Below, piece by piece: positions 1 through 9,353 of a stretch of DNA of 64,000 nucleotides. The position numbers and the translations under genes are program-made. The DNA is from Pseudomonadota bacterium (GTDB taxonomy: Bacteria; Pseudomonadota; Gammaproteobacteria; Xanthomonadales; Rhodanobacteraceae). The stretch is taken from NCBI GenBank assembly GCA_018240565.1, contig JAFEFO010000045.1:35125-99124 (forward strand). Direction: 5' to 3'. Positions within the stretch are counted from its first letter, which is position 1. Each line of letters begins with the position of its first letter. Below the pieces are notes generated by a model. The model had not been told where the DNA came from and ran no database searches. It worked only from the letters and a program-made list of their open reading frames with translations.

Positions 1-951
1 GACGGCGCCCATGCACATGTCATAGCGATCGACCTGGGCAACAACGATCTCTCCGGCTCACTGCCGCCGATCACGGCACTGACCGATTTGCAGCGCATCG
101 ATGTCGACACCAACCAGCTGAGCGGCGCGATTCCGTCACTGGCGGGACTGTCCTCGCTCGTCTGGGCGGACTTCAGCCTCAACATCCTCGATGGTCCGCT
201 TCCTGATCTGAGCGGACTGTCCGCGCTGAGCCACTTCGACGCCAGCGGCAATGGGCTGACCGGATCGATTCCGGCGGATCTGGCCACGCACACGGCATTG
301 GTCTACTTTGACGTGTTCAACAATCAGTTGACCGGAAGCCTGCCAAGCCTCACCGGTCTTGTCGCTTTGCAGGAATTCCGCGCCGACAACAATTTTCTGA
401 CGGGCCCCATCCCCAGCCTGGGCGGATTGACGGCGTTGCAGACCTTCATTGTCGATTCCAACAGCCAGATCACCGGCAGTGGCCTGACCGGGTCCATCCC
501 GGATCTCACGGGTCTTGCGAACTTGCAGGATTTCGAGGTTTACAACAATGGCCTGACCGGCAATTTGCCTTCGCTCGCCGGACTTTCCGCACTGGTGACA
601 TTCGATGCTGGCGGCAACTATCTGCAAGGAAGCATCCCGTCGCTTGCCGGGCTCTATGCGTTGCAAAACCTGAATTTGCAGGGGAACCTGCTTTCCGGCG
701 CAATTCCCGCCCTGACGGACCAGACGGCTCTGCAGAGCATCCTGCTGGGTTCGAATCTGCTGACCGGCACGGTCCCCGCGCCACCGGCCAGCCTGCAAGC
801 GGGTCAATCCGGACTTTGCCCCAATCCACTCGACATCAACGCCAGTCCTTACGATGCCGCGTGGGACGCGGCGACGGGAAAATCACCCTGGTGGGGCGGC
901 GGCGTGGGCGCGGCGTGCGACGATGTCATTTTTGACAACGGTTTCGAGTAA
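1..951 (+). CDS. Secreted leucine-rich-repeat protein, 5' end outside window
   Basis: The open frame runs in from base 1, so the N-terminus and any signal peptide are missing. The visible 316 residues are successive LRRs of about 23-24 residues with the plant-type pattern LxxNxLxGxIPxLxGL, about ten units. Such repeats form a curved binding surface, usually for protein or glycan ligands. After the repeats comes a Cys-containing cap (GLCPNPL...GAACDD), and the protein ends VIFDNGFE. The same type of tail ends the next two secreted proteins, so export and a shared processing or anchoring step are likely. No enzymatic domain is visible and the ligand is unknown. Confidence 0.85.
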   Translation, partial: DGAHAHVIAIDLGNNDLSGSLPPITALTDLQRIDVDTNQLSGAIPSLAGLSSLVWADFSLNILDGPLPDLSGLSALSHFDASGNGLTGSIPADLATHTALVYFDVFNNQLTGSLPSLTGLVALQEFRADNNFLTGPIPSLGGLTALQTFIVDSNSQITGSGLTGSIPDLTGLANLQDFEVYNNGLTGNLPSLAGLSALVTFDAGGNYLQGSIPSLAGLYALQNLNLQGNLLSGAIPALTDQTALQSILLGSNLLTGTVPAPPASLQAGQSGLCPNPLDINASPYDAAWDAATGKSPWWGGGVGAACDDVIFDNGFE

Positions 952-1050
952 TCGCTGCGTCGCGGGTGAACACGAGCGTACCGTTGCCAGGTTATGCATC
1001 CTGCGATGCGCGCGCCGCGTGGATCGCGCCGCGCGCATGCCAGTGACGGC

Positions 1051-3711
1051 CTATTCGAAGCCGTCGCGGAAAATATCGTCCGGAACGATCTGGATGCCGT
1101 TGATCGGTGCAGCGCCCGCCGAACCGACGGGCGTCGCGGTCAGCGTGAAGCCCGTGACGTTGGCGCCGAGCGGGAACATCACGTAATTTCCGGCAGAATT
1201 ATTCGCGCGCACGTAGGTGCCACTGAAGTTGGTGTTGGCCGCCTGGATCACGTTGGTGCTGGTCGTGGAAATGCCTGGCCCACTGATCTGATAGTTACCC
1301 GTGCGCGCCGATCCGGTCGCGGCAGCCGCCGCGTACACAAAGACATCGTAACCACCCGCATTGGCGGGCAGGTTCGTAATTTGCACGGTTGCGTTGCCGC
1401 TGGAACTGGAGCCGGGATCAAGATAACAACCCATGAGGCGGAAGTCGCCGGGATTGTCCGGCACATTGGAGTTGGCCGTCTCGTTGGCAGCACTCCAGCT
1501 TCCCCAGGCGCCAGTCGAGGCGCCGGTTTCGTCGATGAGCGATTCCGGAACCGGCAAATCCGAATTCGGCCGCTGGGCGTACTCGGAGCTGAGCCAATAC
1601 GGCCGCGCCACGACGCCGGCAACCTCCGCCGGTCCCATGCCGACCACCGTGCAACCCACCGATGTCCAGAACTCCATGCTCATCGCGCGCGGCGGGCGCA
1701 CCACCAACGCAATGCTGGTCGTTTGCGCCAGAGCGCCACTGGTGCCGGTGATCGTCAAGGGGTAAGTGCCGACGGGCGTGGTCGACGACGTCGTCAGGGT
1801 CAACGTCGACGCGGCGGACGCCGCAATGGGATTGCTCGACCAATTCGCCGTCGTTCCCGTCGGCAACCCGCTCACGCTCAAGGCGATGTTGCCATTGAAA
1901 CCGCCCACTGCACCGGCCGCGACCGCATAGCTTGGGCTGCCGCCGGGATTGGCCGTGGCCACCGGCCCCGCCTCGACCCCGGCGACCGGCACCGTAGCCG
2001 TCAGGTTGAACCCCGGTTGGGTCGGCAGCAAGCCGTACACCGAAACAAAGCCGGAGAACGACGCCATGTATACGCGGCCGTTGGCGACGATTGGCGAGCT
2101 GTACTTGGGCAGAAAACCCATGTCGTCGCCCGCCCGTTGGTCGGAATCCCACAACACCGTGCCCAGGTTGTCGGCATCGAAGGCGCGCAACAGACCGCGC
2201 ATGAGCCCCAATTCGCCGTCGACGTTGGCGTAACCGGTGTAGTTGAAATCGGGGGTCGCGGCCCAGACGATGCCGCTGCCGGCCGTACTGCCGTTCGCCG
2301 ACAAGGTGATGACCCCGCCGCCACTCGCTCCGGTCGTGAACGTACTTTGCGAAACCGGACCGTCGTTGGGCTGGCTCGGATTGGTATCGAAGGTCGCGCC
2401 GTTGAAATGGTAGGCATTCAGGTAGTCCTGGTCGGCCCACACATACAGCCACGGCCCAAGGCCGCCACTACGGTTCCAGTACACCGGGCTGCCGGCGCGG
2501 ATGGCGGTTTCGGAAGCGTAGTTCAACGGATTCACGACAATGGTTTGCTCGATCCCACTATTGCCGCCGCTCTCGCCGCCGAGGCTGGTCGTCGAGGTGA
2601 GGTACAACTGGCTTTGCTTGCCGCCGCCGATGATCAGCGGCGTGCCCGGGATCAGCACGGGACCGGCGGACCCCAGATCGACATCGCCGTCATTGAGTTC
2701 GCTCCAGTCGGACGGCGTGAACCAGTCGAGCACGGGCAGGATTCCGGCATTCGGCGTGCCCAGCTTGATGAACGATTCGCCGAAGTTGGTCACATGGTTG
2801 TCCCATCCGCCATTGGCCGTGGCGTAGTACACGTTTCCGGACGCGTCGATCGCCGGCGCGCGGCCGGCCATCCAGATGCCGCCTTCGGTGGCGTTCGGCG
2901 TGATGCACAAGACTCCCGTGCGCAGCAGCGTGGTCTCGTCGTAGGACATCACCCAACCGTGGTAGCCGTGCAGGTCCTCGTGCGAGGCCCAAGCGATGTA
3001 AATCTGTCCGTTGGCAAGCGCGAGGCCCGCGCGCTGATGCGAAACCATCGGATCGAACACGACCGTGGTGCCACCGTCACCGGTGCCGCTGACCGCGCCC
3101 TGGATCGTCGCCGGGCTGCCGGATTTCTCCGCGCCGGTGCGGATGTCCAGCGCATGCAGGCGCTGCACATAGACGCCGTTTTCCTTGGTGCGCGCCAGCA
3201 GGTACATCGTCTGGTTGCCCAGATCGATCACCGGCGTGCTTTCGATGCCGACCGTGCCGACGATGTTGCCATCGTTGGAGGCCGGGTGGCCGTTCGGCAC
3301 ATAGGTGAGATCCACGATCGGCACCGCGCCCACGCCCGCCGCCGGATTGCGCAGGTCGCGTTGCCACACCAGCGTGGTGGAATCGGCATCGAAGGCATGC
3401 ACGACATCGTTCATGGTGACGACGTAGAGCACATTGCGCACACCGAGCCCGGTGTTTACGTTTTGCACGTACAGCGGCTGCGCTTGTATTGCGCCGTCCA
3501 CCGCATAGCTCCACAGCTTGCCAAAATTTCCGGTATTGACGTTGGCGGTGGTAAGTGTGGTTTCGTTCAGATTGGCGCCAGTGCGGTTGTTGTCATAGCG
3601 ATCGGTCAGCACATTCGCGGCCACGCAGCTGGCACAGGTCGACACGCCCATCAACAATGCTGCTGCCAACGCAGCGACCTTTCGGAGCGACGAGGAACAA
3701 TCTGTATGCAT
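1051..3711 (-). CDS. Secreted PQQ-like beta-propeller protein with Ig-like and C-terminal carbohydrate-binding-like regions
   Basis: 886 residues starting at an ATG followed by a signal peptide (MHTDCSS... then AALAAALLMG and a cleavage region near CVAAN). Residues about 30-540 carry PQQ-type propeller repeats (RYDNNRTGANLNET, LDIRTGAEK, blades of GxVYxAT type) but no obvious dehydrogenase active-site set, so a structural or binding propeller is likelier than a quinoprotein enzyme. About 555-660 looks like an Ig-like domain of the kind seen in bacterial cell-surface proteins. The last 200 residues form a beta-rich domain of unknown role. The extreme C-terminus is DDIFRDGFE, matching its neighbours. 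It is transcribed divergently from the beta-helix gene at 4140. An in-frame start 48 codons upstream is rejected because it would bury the signal peptide. Confidence 0.8.
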   Translation of the reverse strand: MHTDCSSSLRKVAALAAALLMGVSTCASCVAANVLTDRYDNNRTGANLNETTLTTANVNTGNFGKLWSYAVDGAIQAQPLYVQNVNTGLGVRNVLYVVTMNDVVHAFDADSTTLVWQRDLRNPAAGVGAVPIVDLTYVPNGHPASNDGNIVGTVGIESTPVIDLGNQTMYLLARTKENGVYVQRLHALDIRTGAEKSGSPATIQGAVSGTGDGGTTVVFDPMVSHQRAGLALANGQIYIAWASHEDLHGYHGWVMSYDETTLLRTGVLCITPNATEGGIWMAGRAPAIDASGNVYYATANGGWDNHVTNFGESFIKLGTPNAGILPVLDWFTPSDWSELNDGDVDLGSAGPVLIPGTPLIIGGGKQSQLYLTSTTSLGGESGGNSGIEQTIVVNPLNYASETAIRAGSPVYWNRSGGLGPWLYVWADQDYLNAYHFNGATFDTNPSQPNDGPVSQSTFTTGASGGGVITLSANGSTAGSGIVWAATPDFNYTGYANVDGELGLMRGLLRAFDADNLGTVLWDSDQRAGDDMGFLPKYSSPIVANGRVYMASFSGFVSVYGLLPTQPGFNLTATVPVAGVEAGPVATANPGGSPSYAVAAGAVGGFNGNIALSVSGLPTGTTANWSSNPIAASAASTLTLTTSSTTPVGTYPLTITGTSGALAQTTSIALVVRPPRAMSMEFWTSVGCTVVGMGPAEVAGVVARPYWLSSEYAQRPNSDLPVPESLIDETGASTGAWGSWSAANETANSNVPDNPGDFRLMGCYLDPGSSSSGNATVQITNLPANAGGYDVFVYAAAAATGSARTGNYQISGPGISTTSTNVIQAANTNFSGTYVRANNSAGNYVMFPLGANVTGFTLTATPVGSAGAAPINGIQIVPDDIFRDGFE

Positions 3712-4139
3712 GGTATGGGGGTCCCAGAATGGGTTACCGATGGGCGGCGCATGCCGCCCGGGCGGAAGCAGCCGGCAGGGTCGCAGGATACGCTGCAAAT
3801 TACGATTCTGCAGGGCAGCGCCGGATTTGGCAACTTGCATGTTGCGCCGCAGCAATTACAATACGCGGCCCGTCGTATTCGCGATCGCTTGGCGGCGGCG
3901 TGACGCACGTCACGTTGCACTTCACGTTTTGTCCCTCTTCCGCCTGCGCGTGCACTGAATTGTGACCGCTCGCACAACGACGACGCGTTGTCAACCGCAG
4001 AATCGGCTGCGATTTCGCCGTACCTGAAGCCAATACCCACTCCCGCCGCGCAAACTTCGCCGAGCGGGTCTGCAAAATGCAAGGGAGTGCATGCACAACC
4101 GCCGCCGGCACCGCTCGCGGCCTGCATAGACCAATCACC
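3712..4139. other. Divergent intergenic region between two secreted-protein genes
   Basis: About 430 bases without a convincing gene. It must hold both divergent promoters. The one structured element I can point to is the GTGA-N6-TCAC inverted repeat at 3900-3913, annotated separately. Short open frames here overlap on both strands, lack family features and have no good ribosome-binding site. Confidence 0.5.
3900..3913. promoter_or_regulatory. CRP/Clp-like inverted repeat GTGACGCACGTCAC
   Basis: The arms GTGACG and CGTCAC are perfect complements around CA. The core is GTGA-N6-TCAC, the spacing recognised by CRP-family regulators (TGTGA-N6-TCACA, including Clp of xanthomonads), though the outer T and A are absent. 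Its place in the divergent region could let one regulator control both secreted-protein genes. The match is short and could be chance in GC-rich DNA. Confidence 0.3.
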
Positions 4140-5912
4140 ATGCAATACCGCAACAACCCGCAAATTCCCAAGTCATCCGTTGTCTTGCGTGCCTTGCTTT
4201 TGCTCCTGGTCCTCATCGGACTCGGCATCGCACCAGCCGCTTTTGCCAATACCTTTTACGTTCGTACCGACGGCGGCACCGCAGCGCAGTGCACCGGCCT
4301 CGCCAATGCGCCCTACCCCGGCACCGGCAGCAACCAGGCCTGCGCGTGGGCAAACCCGATGGTCGCACTGCCGCCGCCACTGTACGGTGGCAAGCCGCAA
4401 CCGCGAATCGCCGGTGGCGACACACTGCTGATCGGACCTGGCCAGTACATGATCGGCCTGGGCGCGCCTGGCGCCGACAATTGCAATACCGGCGCCCTCG
4501 GCAGTTGCATGCTGGCGCCGGTGCCAAGCGGCCCCAGCGCTGCGCAGCCGACGCGTGTGCTGGGCACGGTGTGCACTGCCGGTCAGCAACCCCAATTGTG
4601 GGGCAACCGTGGCCCCTACAGCATGGTCAACCTGACCAGCAGCTCCAACGTCGAGGTCGGTTGCCTGGAAATCACCGATCACAGCTCCTGCGTCGTCAAC
4701 CACTGCTCGATGGCCGGTACCTGCAAAGGCCAGATCAATGTCTGCAAGTCCACGGATCCATTTGCACAAAATGGCATCGTCGGCAGCGACAGCCAGAGCG
4801 TGAGCCTGCACGATCTGAACATCCACGGCATGGGCAACGAGGGCGTGCGCGCCGGACGACTGACGAACTGGAGCATGCAGCGCATGCGCATCGTCGGCAA
4901 CGGATTCGCCGGTTGGGACAACGACATCCGCAACGGCATATCCACCGCCGATACGTCCAATCACGGCACCATCAGCTTCACCAATGTCGAAATCGGTTTC
5001 AACGGCTGCGGCGAAACCTGGCCCGGCCTGCAGATTTTCGGCTGCTGGGGCCAGAATGAAGGTGGCTACGGCGACGGCCTGGGTACCGGCCCCACCAGCG
5101 GGAATTGGGTTTTCGAAAGCGTGTATGTGCACCACAACACCCAGGACGGGCTCGATTTGCTGTATGCAGACGGCACGGGCAGCATCAGCATGGATCGCGT
5201 GCACGCCGAAGGCAACGCCGGCAACCAGCTCAAGGTCGCGGGCGCCACCACCATCACCAACTCCGTGGTCATCGGCGACTGTTCCTACTTCTCGCAGCCA
5301 TGGAGCCAGGGCAGCGGCAACATGCAACTCAGCGACGACTGCCGTGCCGGCGGCGACGCCATCGCAATGCTTGCCGGCAACGACCAGCACCCCGGCGAAT
5401 CTTCCAGCATCAACCATGTCGTCACCAGCACGATCAAGAACAACACGATCATCGGTGAAGGCAACGGCCTGATCATGCTGTCACGCGGCAACCCGGTCTC
5501 GACCGTCAACTTCGTCAGCAATGTCCTGTACGGCACCACCAACTGGCAGCTCGCACGGAGCGGGTATCCCGAACTGGCCGGCGGGATCTACTACTACGCG
5601 ACCACCGGCTATTCCGCACCCACCATGAACTATGCGGGCAATCTTTTCTGGAACGTCAAGAACGGCCAGTGTCCGTCCGGCAGCCTGTGCAAGGATCCGC
5701 AGTTCACCGTATCCAGCGTTTACGCCTTCAATCCGCTGCCGATGCCGACCAGTCCGTTGATTGGCTCGGCAACTGCGGCGAACAGCACGACCGTGGACTT
5801 CCGCGGTTACCTGCGCCCGTCATCGGTCGATGGCCTGACCGGTTACGACATCGGCGCGATCCAATATCAGGGCATGGCCGACAACCGGATCTTCCAGAGC
5901 AACTTCGACTGA
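4140..5912 (+). CDS. Secreted right-handed parallel beta-helix protein (copy A)
   Basis: 590 residues. The ATG at 4140 is followed by a basic stretch and a strong hydrophobic signal (VVLRALLLLLVLIGLGIAP) with cleavage near AAFANT. The body has right-handed beta-helix repeats (NxxIxGxGNGLI, SSNVEVGCLEITDHSSC, VYVHHNTQDGLDLLYADG), the fold of pectate lyases and other polysaccharide-acting proteins. I see no diagnostic lyase active-site set, so catalysis is uncertain. It ends NRIFQSNFD, a variant of the IFxxGFE tail. It is strongly similar along most of its length to the gene at 5986-7572, which lies tail-to-tail with it 73 bases away, so the two are an inverted duplication. Expression may be shared with the divergent PQQ-propeller gene. 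Confidence 0.82.
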   Translation: MQYRNNPQIPKSSVVLRALLLLLVLIGLGIAPAAFANTFYVRTDGGTAAQCTGLANAPYPGTGSNQACAWANPMVALPPPLYGGKPQPRIAGGDTLLIGPGQYMIGLGAPGADNCNTGALGSCMLAPVPSGPSAAQPTRVLGTVCTAGQQPQLWGNRGPYSMVNLTSSSNVEVGCLEITDHSSCVVNHCSMAGTCKGQINVCKSTDPFAQNGIVGSDSQSVSLHDLNIHGMGNEGVRAGRLTNWSMQRMRIVGNGFAGWDNDIRNGISTADTSNHGTISFTNVEIGFNGCGETWPGLQIFGCWGQNEGGYGDGLGTGPTSGNWVFESVYVHHNTQDGLDLLYADGTGSISMDRVHAEGNAGNQLKVAGATTITNSVVIGDCSYFSQPWSQGSGNMQLSDDCRAGGDAIAMLAGNDQHPGESSSINHVVTSTIKNNTIIGEGNGLIMLSRGNPVSTVNFVSNVLYGTTNWQLARSGYPELAGGIYYYATTGYSAPTMNYAGNLFWNVKNGQCPSGSLCKDPQFTVSSVYAFNPLPMPTSPLIGSATAANSTTVDFRGYLRPSSVDGLTGYDIGAIQYQGMADNRIFQSNFD

Positions 5913-5985
5913 CGCGGTGCGCTGTCGCGCCAGTCGCCGCAGTGAACCGGGTAGTGCGTGAACGCCATTGGTACCGACGCGTGGC

Positions 5986-7572
5986 TCAATCGCCGTCGGT
6001 ATCGCGCAGCAATACTTGTGCGGCACGACACGCCTCGTGCAAGCGTGGGTGCGCGGCAGCGTCCGGACACGAAGCCAACGCCGCTGCGGTCTGCTTGACA
6101 TTGCGCAGGCGATTGCCGCTCGCCTGGATCGTGCCCTTGCTCTCGTACAGGTACCAGGCACAGGCGAGCCGGGTTGGGTCGTCCCAGCGCGGCTGACCGG
6201 TCAACGTGTTGTCGACGATTTTCAGGATCGCCGTCGGCCCACCGCGCGCGCCGGTGATCAAGCATCCGCCCTGGCCGGTAATGGTGTTGTTGCGGATCTG
6301 CGTGGTCTTCCCATCGATCAACCCCACCGCGATCGCATCACCCGCGGCGCGGCAGGCATCGCTGCCTTGCATGTCGCCAGCGCCGACATGCTGCGCGTCG
6401 GAAAAATAGGCGCAATTCCCGTTGACCTGCGAATTCTCGATCAACGCCGTGCCCGACACCTTGAGTTGGTTGCCGGCATTGCCCTCGGCGCGAACGCGGT
6501 TCATGGTCACGCTCCCGCTGCCATCGGCGTAAAGCAGGTCCAGACCATCCTGCGTGTTGTGGTGTGCGTAGACATCCTCGAACACCCACTTGCCGCCGGT
6601 GCGTCCGGTACCCAGGCCGTCGCCATAGCCGCCTTCTTCCTGGCCCCAGCAGCCGAAGATCTGCAGACCCGGATAGCGTTCGCCGCAACCGTTGTAGCCG
6701 ATCTCGACATGGCGGAATGCCAGCGTGCCGTGATTGGACGTATCGGCCTTGCGGTCGCCGTTGCTGATATCGCCATCCCAACCGGCGAAGCCGTTGCCAA
6801 CGATGCGCACCCGTTCGACCGTCCAGTCGGTCAGGCGCCCCGCGCGCACGCCATCGTTGGCGAGGCCATGGATTGCCAGATCATGCAGGGCGACATCGTG
6901 CGAGTCGGAAGCAACCAGCCCGTTCTCCGCCCACGGCCCATACGGATAGCGCTCGCGTTCGCAGCGCGCGATCTCGCCTTTGCAGGCGCCCTCCGTTGCA
7001 CAATGATTTTCGATACAGGAACTATGATCGGTGATCTCCAGGCAACCTACCTCGACATTTGAACTGCCGGTCAAATCCAGTACCGCATACGCACGCTGCG
7101 TTCCCCACAACTGGGGCGGCGCCTTGCAATCCGCGCCAAGAATGCGCGTGGGTCGTTGCGCCGAGGGGCCGCTCGGCACGGGCGCCATCGTGCACGCGTA
7201 GGCGGAACTCGACGTGCAGCTGCCCGCACCCGGCCCACCAAACCCGATCATGTACTGCCCGGGTCCGATCAACAGGGTGTCGCCACCGCGCATGCGCGGA
7301 ACGGCGGTCGCGCCGTAGGTCGGCGGCGGCGGCAGTGCGATCATCGGGCTGGACCAGGCGCAGGCCAGATGCTTGCCGCGCCCTGGCCAGGCGCGGTCGA
7401 CGCGGCCATTGCACTGCGTCGCATCGCCGCCATCGGCCCGGACATACCAGGTGACGGGCGCCGACAATCTTGGCGCGGTATGCGCCTGGGCCAGGCCCGC
7501 GACCAATGCCAACCCGGCCACGGCGCCAAGGCATCGGTACGCTGAGGCGCGGTTGCGCAGACTGATTTGCAC
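5986..7572 (-). CDS. Secreted right-handed beta-helix protein (copy B), last gene of the PKS-NRPS/glycan unit
   Basis: 528 residues from a GTG start chosen because GGAG lies 8 bases upstream and the next residues form a signal peptide (VQISLRNR... LGAVAGLALVAGLAQA). An upstream in-frame ATG would overlap the preceding gene. It is a close paralogue of copy A: shared blocks include GGDTLLIGPGQYMIG, SNVEVGCLEITDHSSC, HHNTQDGLDLLYADG and GCGE.YPGLQIFGCWGQ. Unlike copy A it lacks the IFxxGFE-type tail and ends LLRDTDGD. It lies 31 bases after the YdcF-like gene and is probably co-transcribed with it, which suggests a job on the glycan made or exported by the upstream genes (binding, trimming or epimerising). 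That role is inference. Confidence 0.8.
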   Translation of the reverse strand: MQISLRNRASAYRCLGAVAGLALVAGLAQAHTAPRLSAPVTWYVRADGGDATQCNGRVDRAWPGRGKHLACAWSSPMIALPPPPTYGATAVPRMRGGDTLLIGPGQYMIGFGGPGAGSCTSSSAYACTMAPVPSGPSAQRPTRILGADCKAPPQLWGTQRAYAVLDLTGSSNVEVGCLEITDHSSCIENHCATEGACKGEIARCERERYPYGPWAENGLVASDSHDVALHDLAIHGLANDGVRAGRLTDWTVERVRIVGNGFAGWDGDISNGDRKADTSNHGTLAFRHVEIGYNGCGERYPGLQIFGCWGQEEGGYGDGLGTGRTGGKWVFEDVYAHHNTQDGLDLLYADGSGSVTMNRVRAEGNAGNQLKVSGTALIENSQVNGNCAYFSDAQHVGAGDMQGSDACRAAGDAIAVGLIDGKTTQIRNNTITGQGGCLITGARGGPTAILKIVDNTLTGQPRWDDPTRLACAWYLYESKGTIQASGNRLRNVKQTAAALASCPDAAAHPRLHEACRAAQVLLRDTDGD

Positions 7573-7603
7573 CCGTTCTTCTCCACCTGCTTCGTGGATG
7601 ATA

Positions 7604-8374
7604 CTAGGCATGAACCGGCGGTTTTGCATCCGCGCGACCACGCCAAGCCAACCAGTGGTAATAGACCAGACCGACCCATTCATGCAGCGCCTGCTCGGTC
7701 TTGATCGCAGCGCCGGCCTGCGGCAACAGATAGCCGGGCAGTCCGAACGCAACGAAGCGGCGATCGGTCGGGAACGGGCACACGGTAAAACCGGCATGTT
7801 CCAGGGCAAATTCCGCGCGCGGCATGTGCATCGCGGAGGTCACCAGCGTCACCGGCCCCGGCGGCAGCAATTTGGCGACACTTTGCGCATTTTCCCAGGT
7901 GTTGGCGGAAGTCGTCTCGATGCGGATCGCCTGTGGCGGCACGGCAAGCGTGATGGCGAAGCCACGCATCAGTGCGCTGTCGGCCGGGGCACCGAAAAAC
8001 GCCGGACCGCCGGCGATGACCAACGTCGCGTCCGGCTCACTGCGCCACAGCGCCACCGCCGCAAGTGTCCGACGCAAGCTCGCCAGTGTGAGCGCAGCAA
8101 AATCGTCGAGGTTCCTGGCGGCGCGGTCCGAACCGCCAGCCAGCACCACGATGGTGGCGTGCGCGTGTGCCGCGCAGTTCGCGTTTTCCGGTACACGGTT
8201 CTCCAGGGGGGCAACCAGCAGGTTCGCGCCGAGCGGCATGGCGCCGAGGACACCGGCCAGCGCAAGCGCGGACGCGAGCGTCAGCACGAATCGACGCCGA
8301 CGCAAGCACGGCGCGAGCAGGAATCCCAGCGCGGCCAGCAAGACCCATGTGAATGGCGAGAGCAGGAAATGCAT
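7604..8374 (-). CDS. YdcF/ElyC/SanA-type (DUF218) membrane protein
   Basis: 256 residues. Two N-terminal membrane segments (about 4-22 and 28-52) precede a DUF218 domain with VVLAGGSDRAAR, a central LVIAGG strand and the signature TSAMHMPRAE near residue 190. Members act at the inner membrane in envelope biogenesis; ElyC affects undecaprenyl-phosphate-dependent steps in E. coli, but the biochemistry is unsettled. It starts 3 bases after the GT2 gene and precedes the beta-helix gene, so it belongs to the glycan part of the unit. Family assignment is firm, exact role not. Confidence 0.82.
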   Translation of the reverse strand: MHFLLSPFTWVLLAALGFLLAPCLRRRRFVLTLASALALAGVLGAMPLGANLLVAPLENRVPENANCAAHAHATIVVLAGGSDRAARNLDDFAALTLASLRRTLAAVALWRSEPDATLVIAGGPAFFGAPADSALMRGFAITLAVPPQAIRIETTSANTWENAQSVAKLLPPGPVTLVTSAMHMPRAEFALEHAGFTVCPFPTDRRFVAFGLPGYLLPQAGAAIKTEQALHEWVGLVYYHWLAWRGRADAKPPVHA

Positions 8375-8377
8375 GGA

Positions 8378-9346
8378 TCAATGCCTTGGCGCCAGGCGCC
8401 GCTTCAGCGCCGACAGCGCGGCGATCGATCCCGGGGGAAGATGGCTGGCGAGATTCAGCGCAGCCCAGCGCGGATCGCGCCGGATTGCACCAGCCCGAGC
8501 GATCAACGCGCGCGCCGATGGCCGATCGCCGCGCTTGAGCGCGAACTTCGCGGCGTCGAGCAGCGCTTCGCGTTGGCGCGGCATGAACGCGCCGGCAAGG
8601 CCTGATGCGTAGCGTTCCGGATGTGCGGCGATTCGGTCGCCGAGCGCAACCAGGCTGAGCGTCATCGCTTCGGCCTGGCGCGAAATGCCATCCGGATGCA
8701 CGCGATAACCCATCAACGGCGCATCGATCGCCAACGCGTCAGTCTGTCTGAACAGACGCAAGAGAAATTCATAGTCCTCGCAGCGCTGCAGCGTTTCATC
8801 GAAACCGCCGTTGGCGAGGACGAGTTCACGCCGCAACAGCAGGACCGACGGGAAAAACGCCATGCCGAGCGTGACCAGACCGATTCCCATGTCACGCAAG
8901 CGCAGCACGCCGTTCGCCAGCCGTTCGACGCGCATTGCAGCGAACCGCGCGCGCCGTTCCGCAAACAGCGACGCGCTGAGCATCGCGCCACCGTGCGCGA
9001 AGCGATAATGGTCGCAGACAATGACGCCGACCTCCGGTGCAAGCGCGGCGGCGGCGATCTGCCTGGCAAGTTTCTCCGGATGCCACAGATCATCTGCATC
9101 GAGCAACGCAATCCAGTCACCTTGCGCCGCCGCGATACCGGTATTGCGCGCCGCCGAAACGCCGCGGTTCGGCGTCGAGATCACGCGGGCGCCATGTTTC
9201 GCGGCAACCGCTGCCGTCGCATCGGTGGAACCATCGTCGACGACGATGACTTCGTCGGCAGGTGCAGTCTGTGCAGCAACACTGGCCAGCGCTTCGCCCA
9301 GAAACGCGGCGGCATTGCAGGCAGGTATGACGACCGAGATGCGCAT
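8378..9346 (-). CDS. Family 2 glycosyltransferase
   Basis: 322 residues from the ATG giving MRISVVIPACN, the usual GT2 beginning. A GT-A fold is indicated by VIVVDDGSTD (about residues 33-42) and ALLDADDLW (about 85-93), the nucleotide-sugar and metal-binding motifs. The C-terminal 100 residues are helical and rich in Arg/Ala. No membrane segments, so it should act on the cytoplasmic face on a lipid-linked acceptor. It begins 7 bases after the flippase gene. Donor and acceptor cannot be read from sequence. Confidence 0.88.
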   Translation of the reverse strand: MRISVVIPACNAAAFLGEALASVAAQTAPADEVIVVDDGSTDATAAVAAKHGARVISTPNRGVSAARNTGIAAAQGDWIALLDADDLWHPEKLARQIAAAALAPEVGVIVCDHYRFAHGGAMLSASLFAERRARFAAMRVERLANGVLRLRDMGIGLVTLGMAFFPSVLLLRRELVLANGGFDETLQRCEDYEFLLRLFRQTDALAIDAPLMGYRVHPDGISRQAEAMTLSLVALGDRIAAHPERYASGLAGAFMPRQREALLDAAKFALKRGDRPSARALIARAGAIRRDPRWAALNLASHLPPGSIAALSALKRRLAPRH

Positions 9347-9353
9347 GCGAGCC

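Noticed and set aside
88..800. Repeat array in the first gene as a possible CRISPR or DNA tandem repeat
   Set aside because: The periodicity is of protein LRRs; DNA units are diverged, have no constant spacer or repeat and stay in frame.
994..3903. 969-codon open frame opposite the PQQ-propeller gene
   Set aside because: Its product is Arg/Gly/His-rich with no signal peptide or domain, while the other strand has a signal peptide and recognised repeats. It is a GC-rich mirror frame.
5972..6001. TACCGACG/CGTCGGTA hairpin as a terminator between the convergent beta-helix genes
   Set aside because: One arm lies in the end of copy B, the loop is 14 bases and no T-run follows on either strand.
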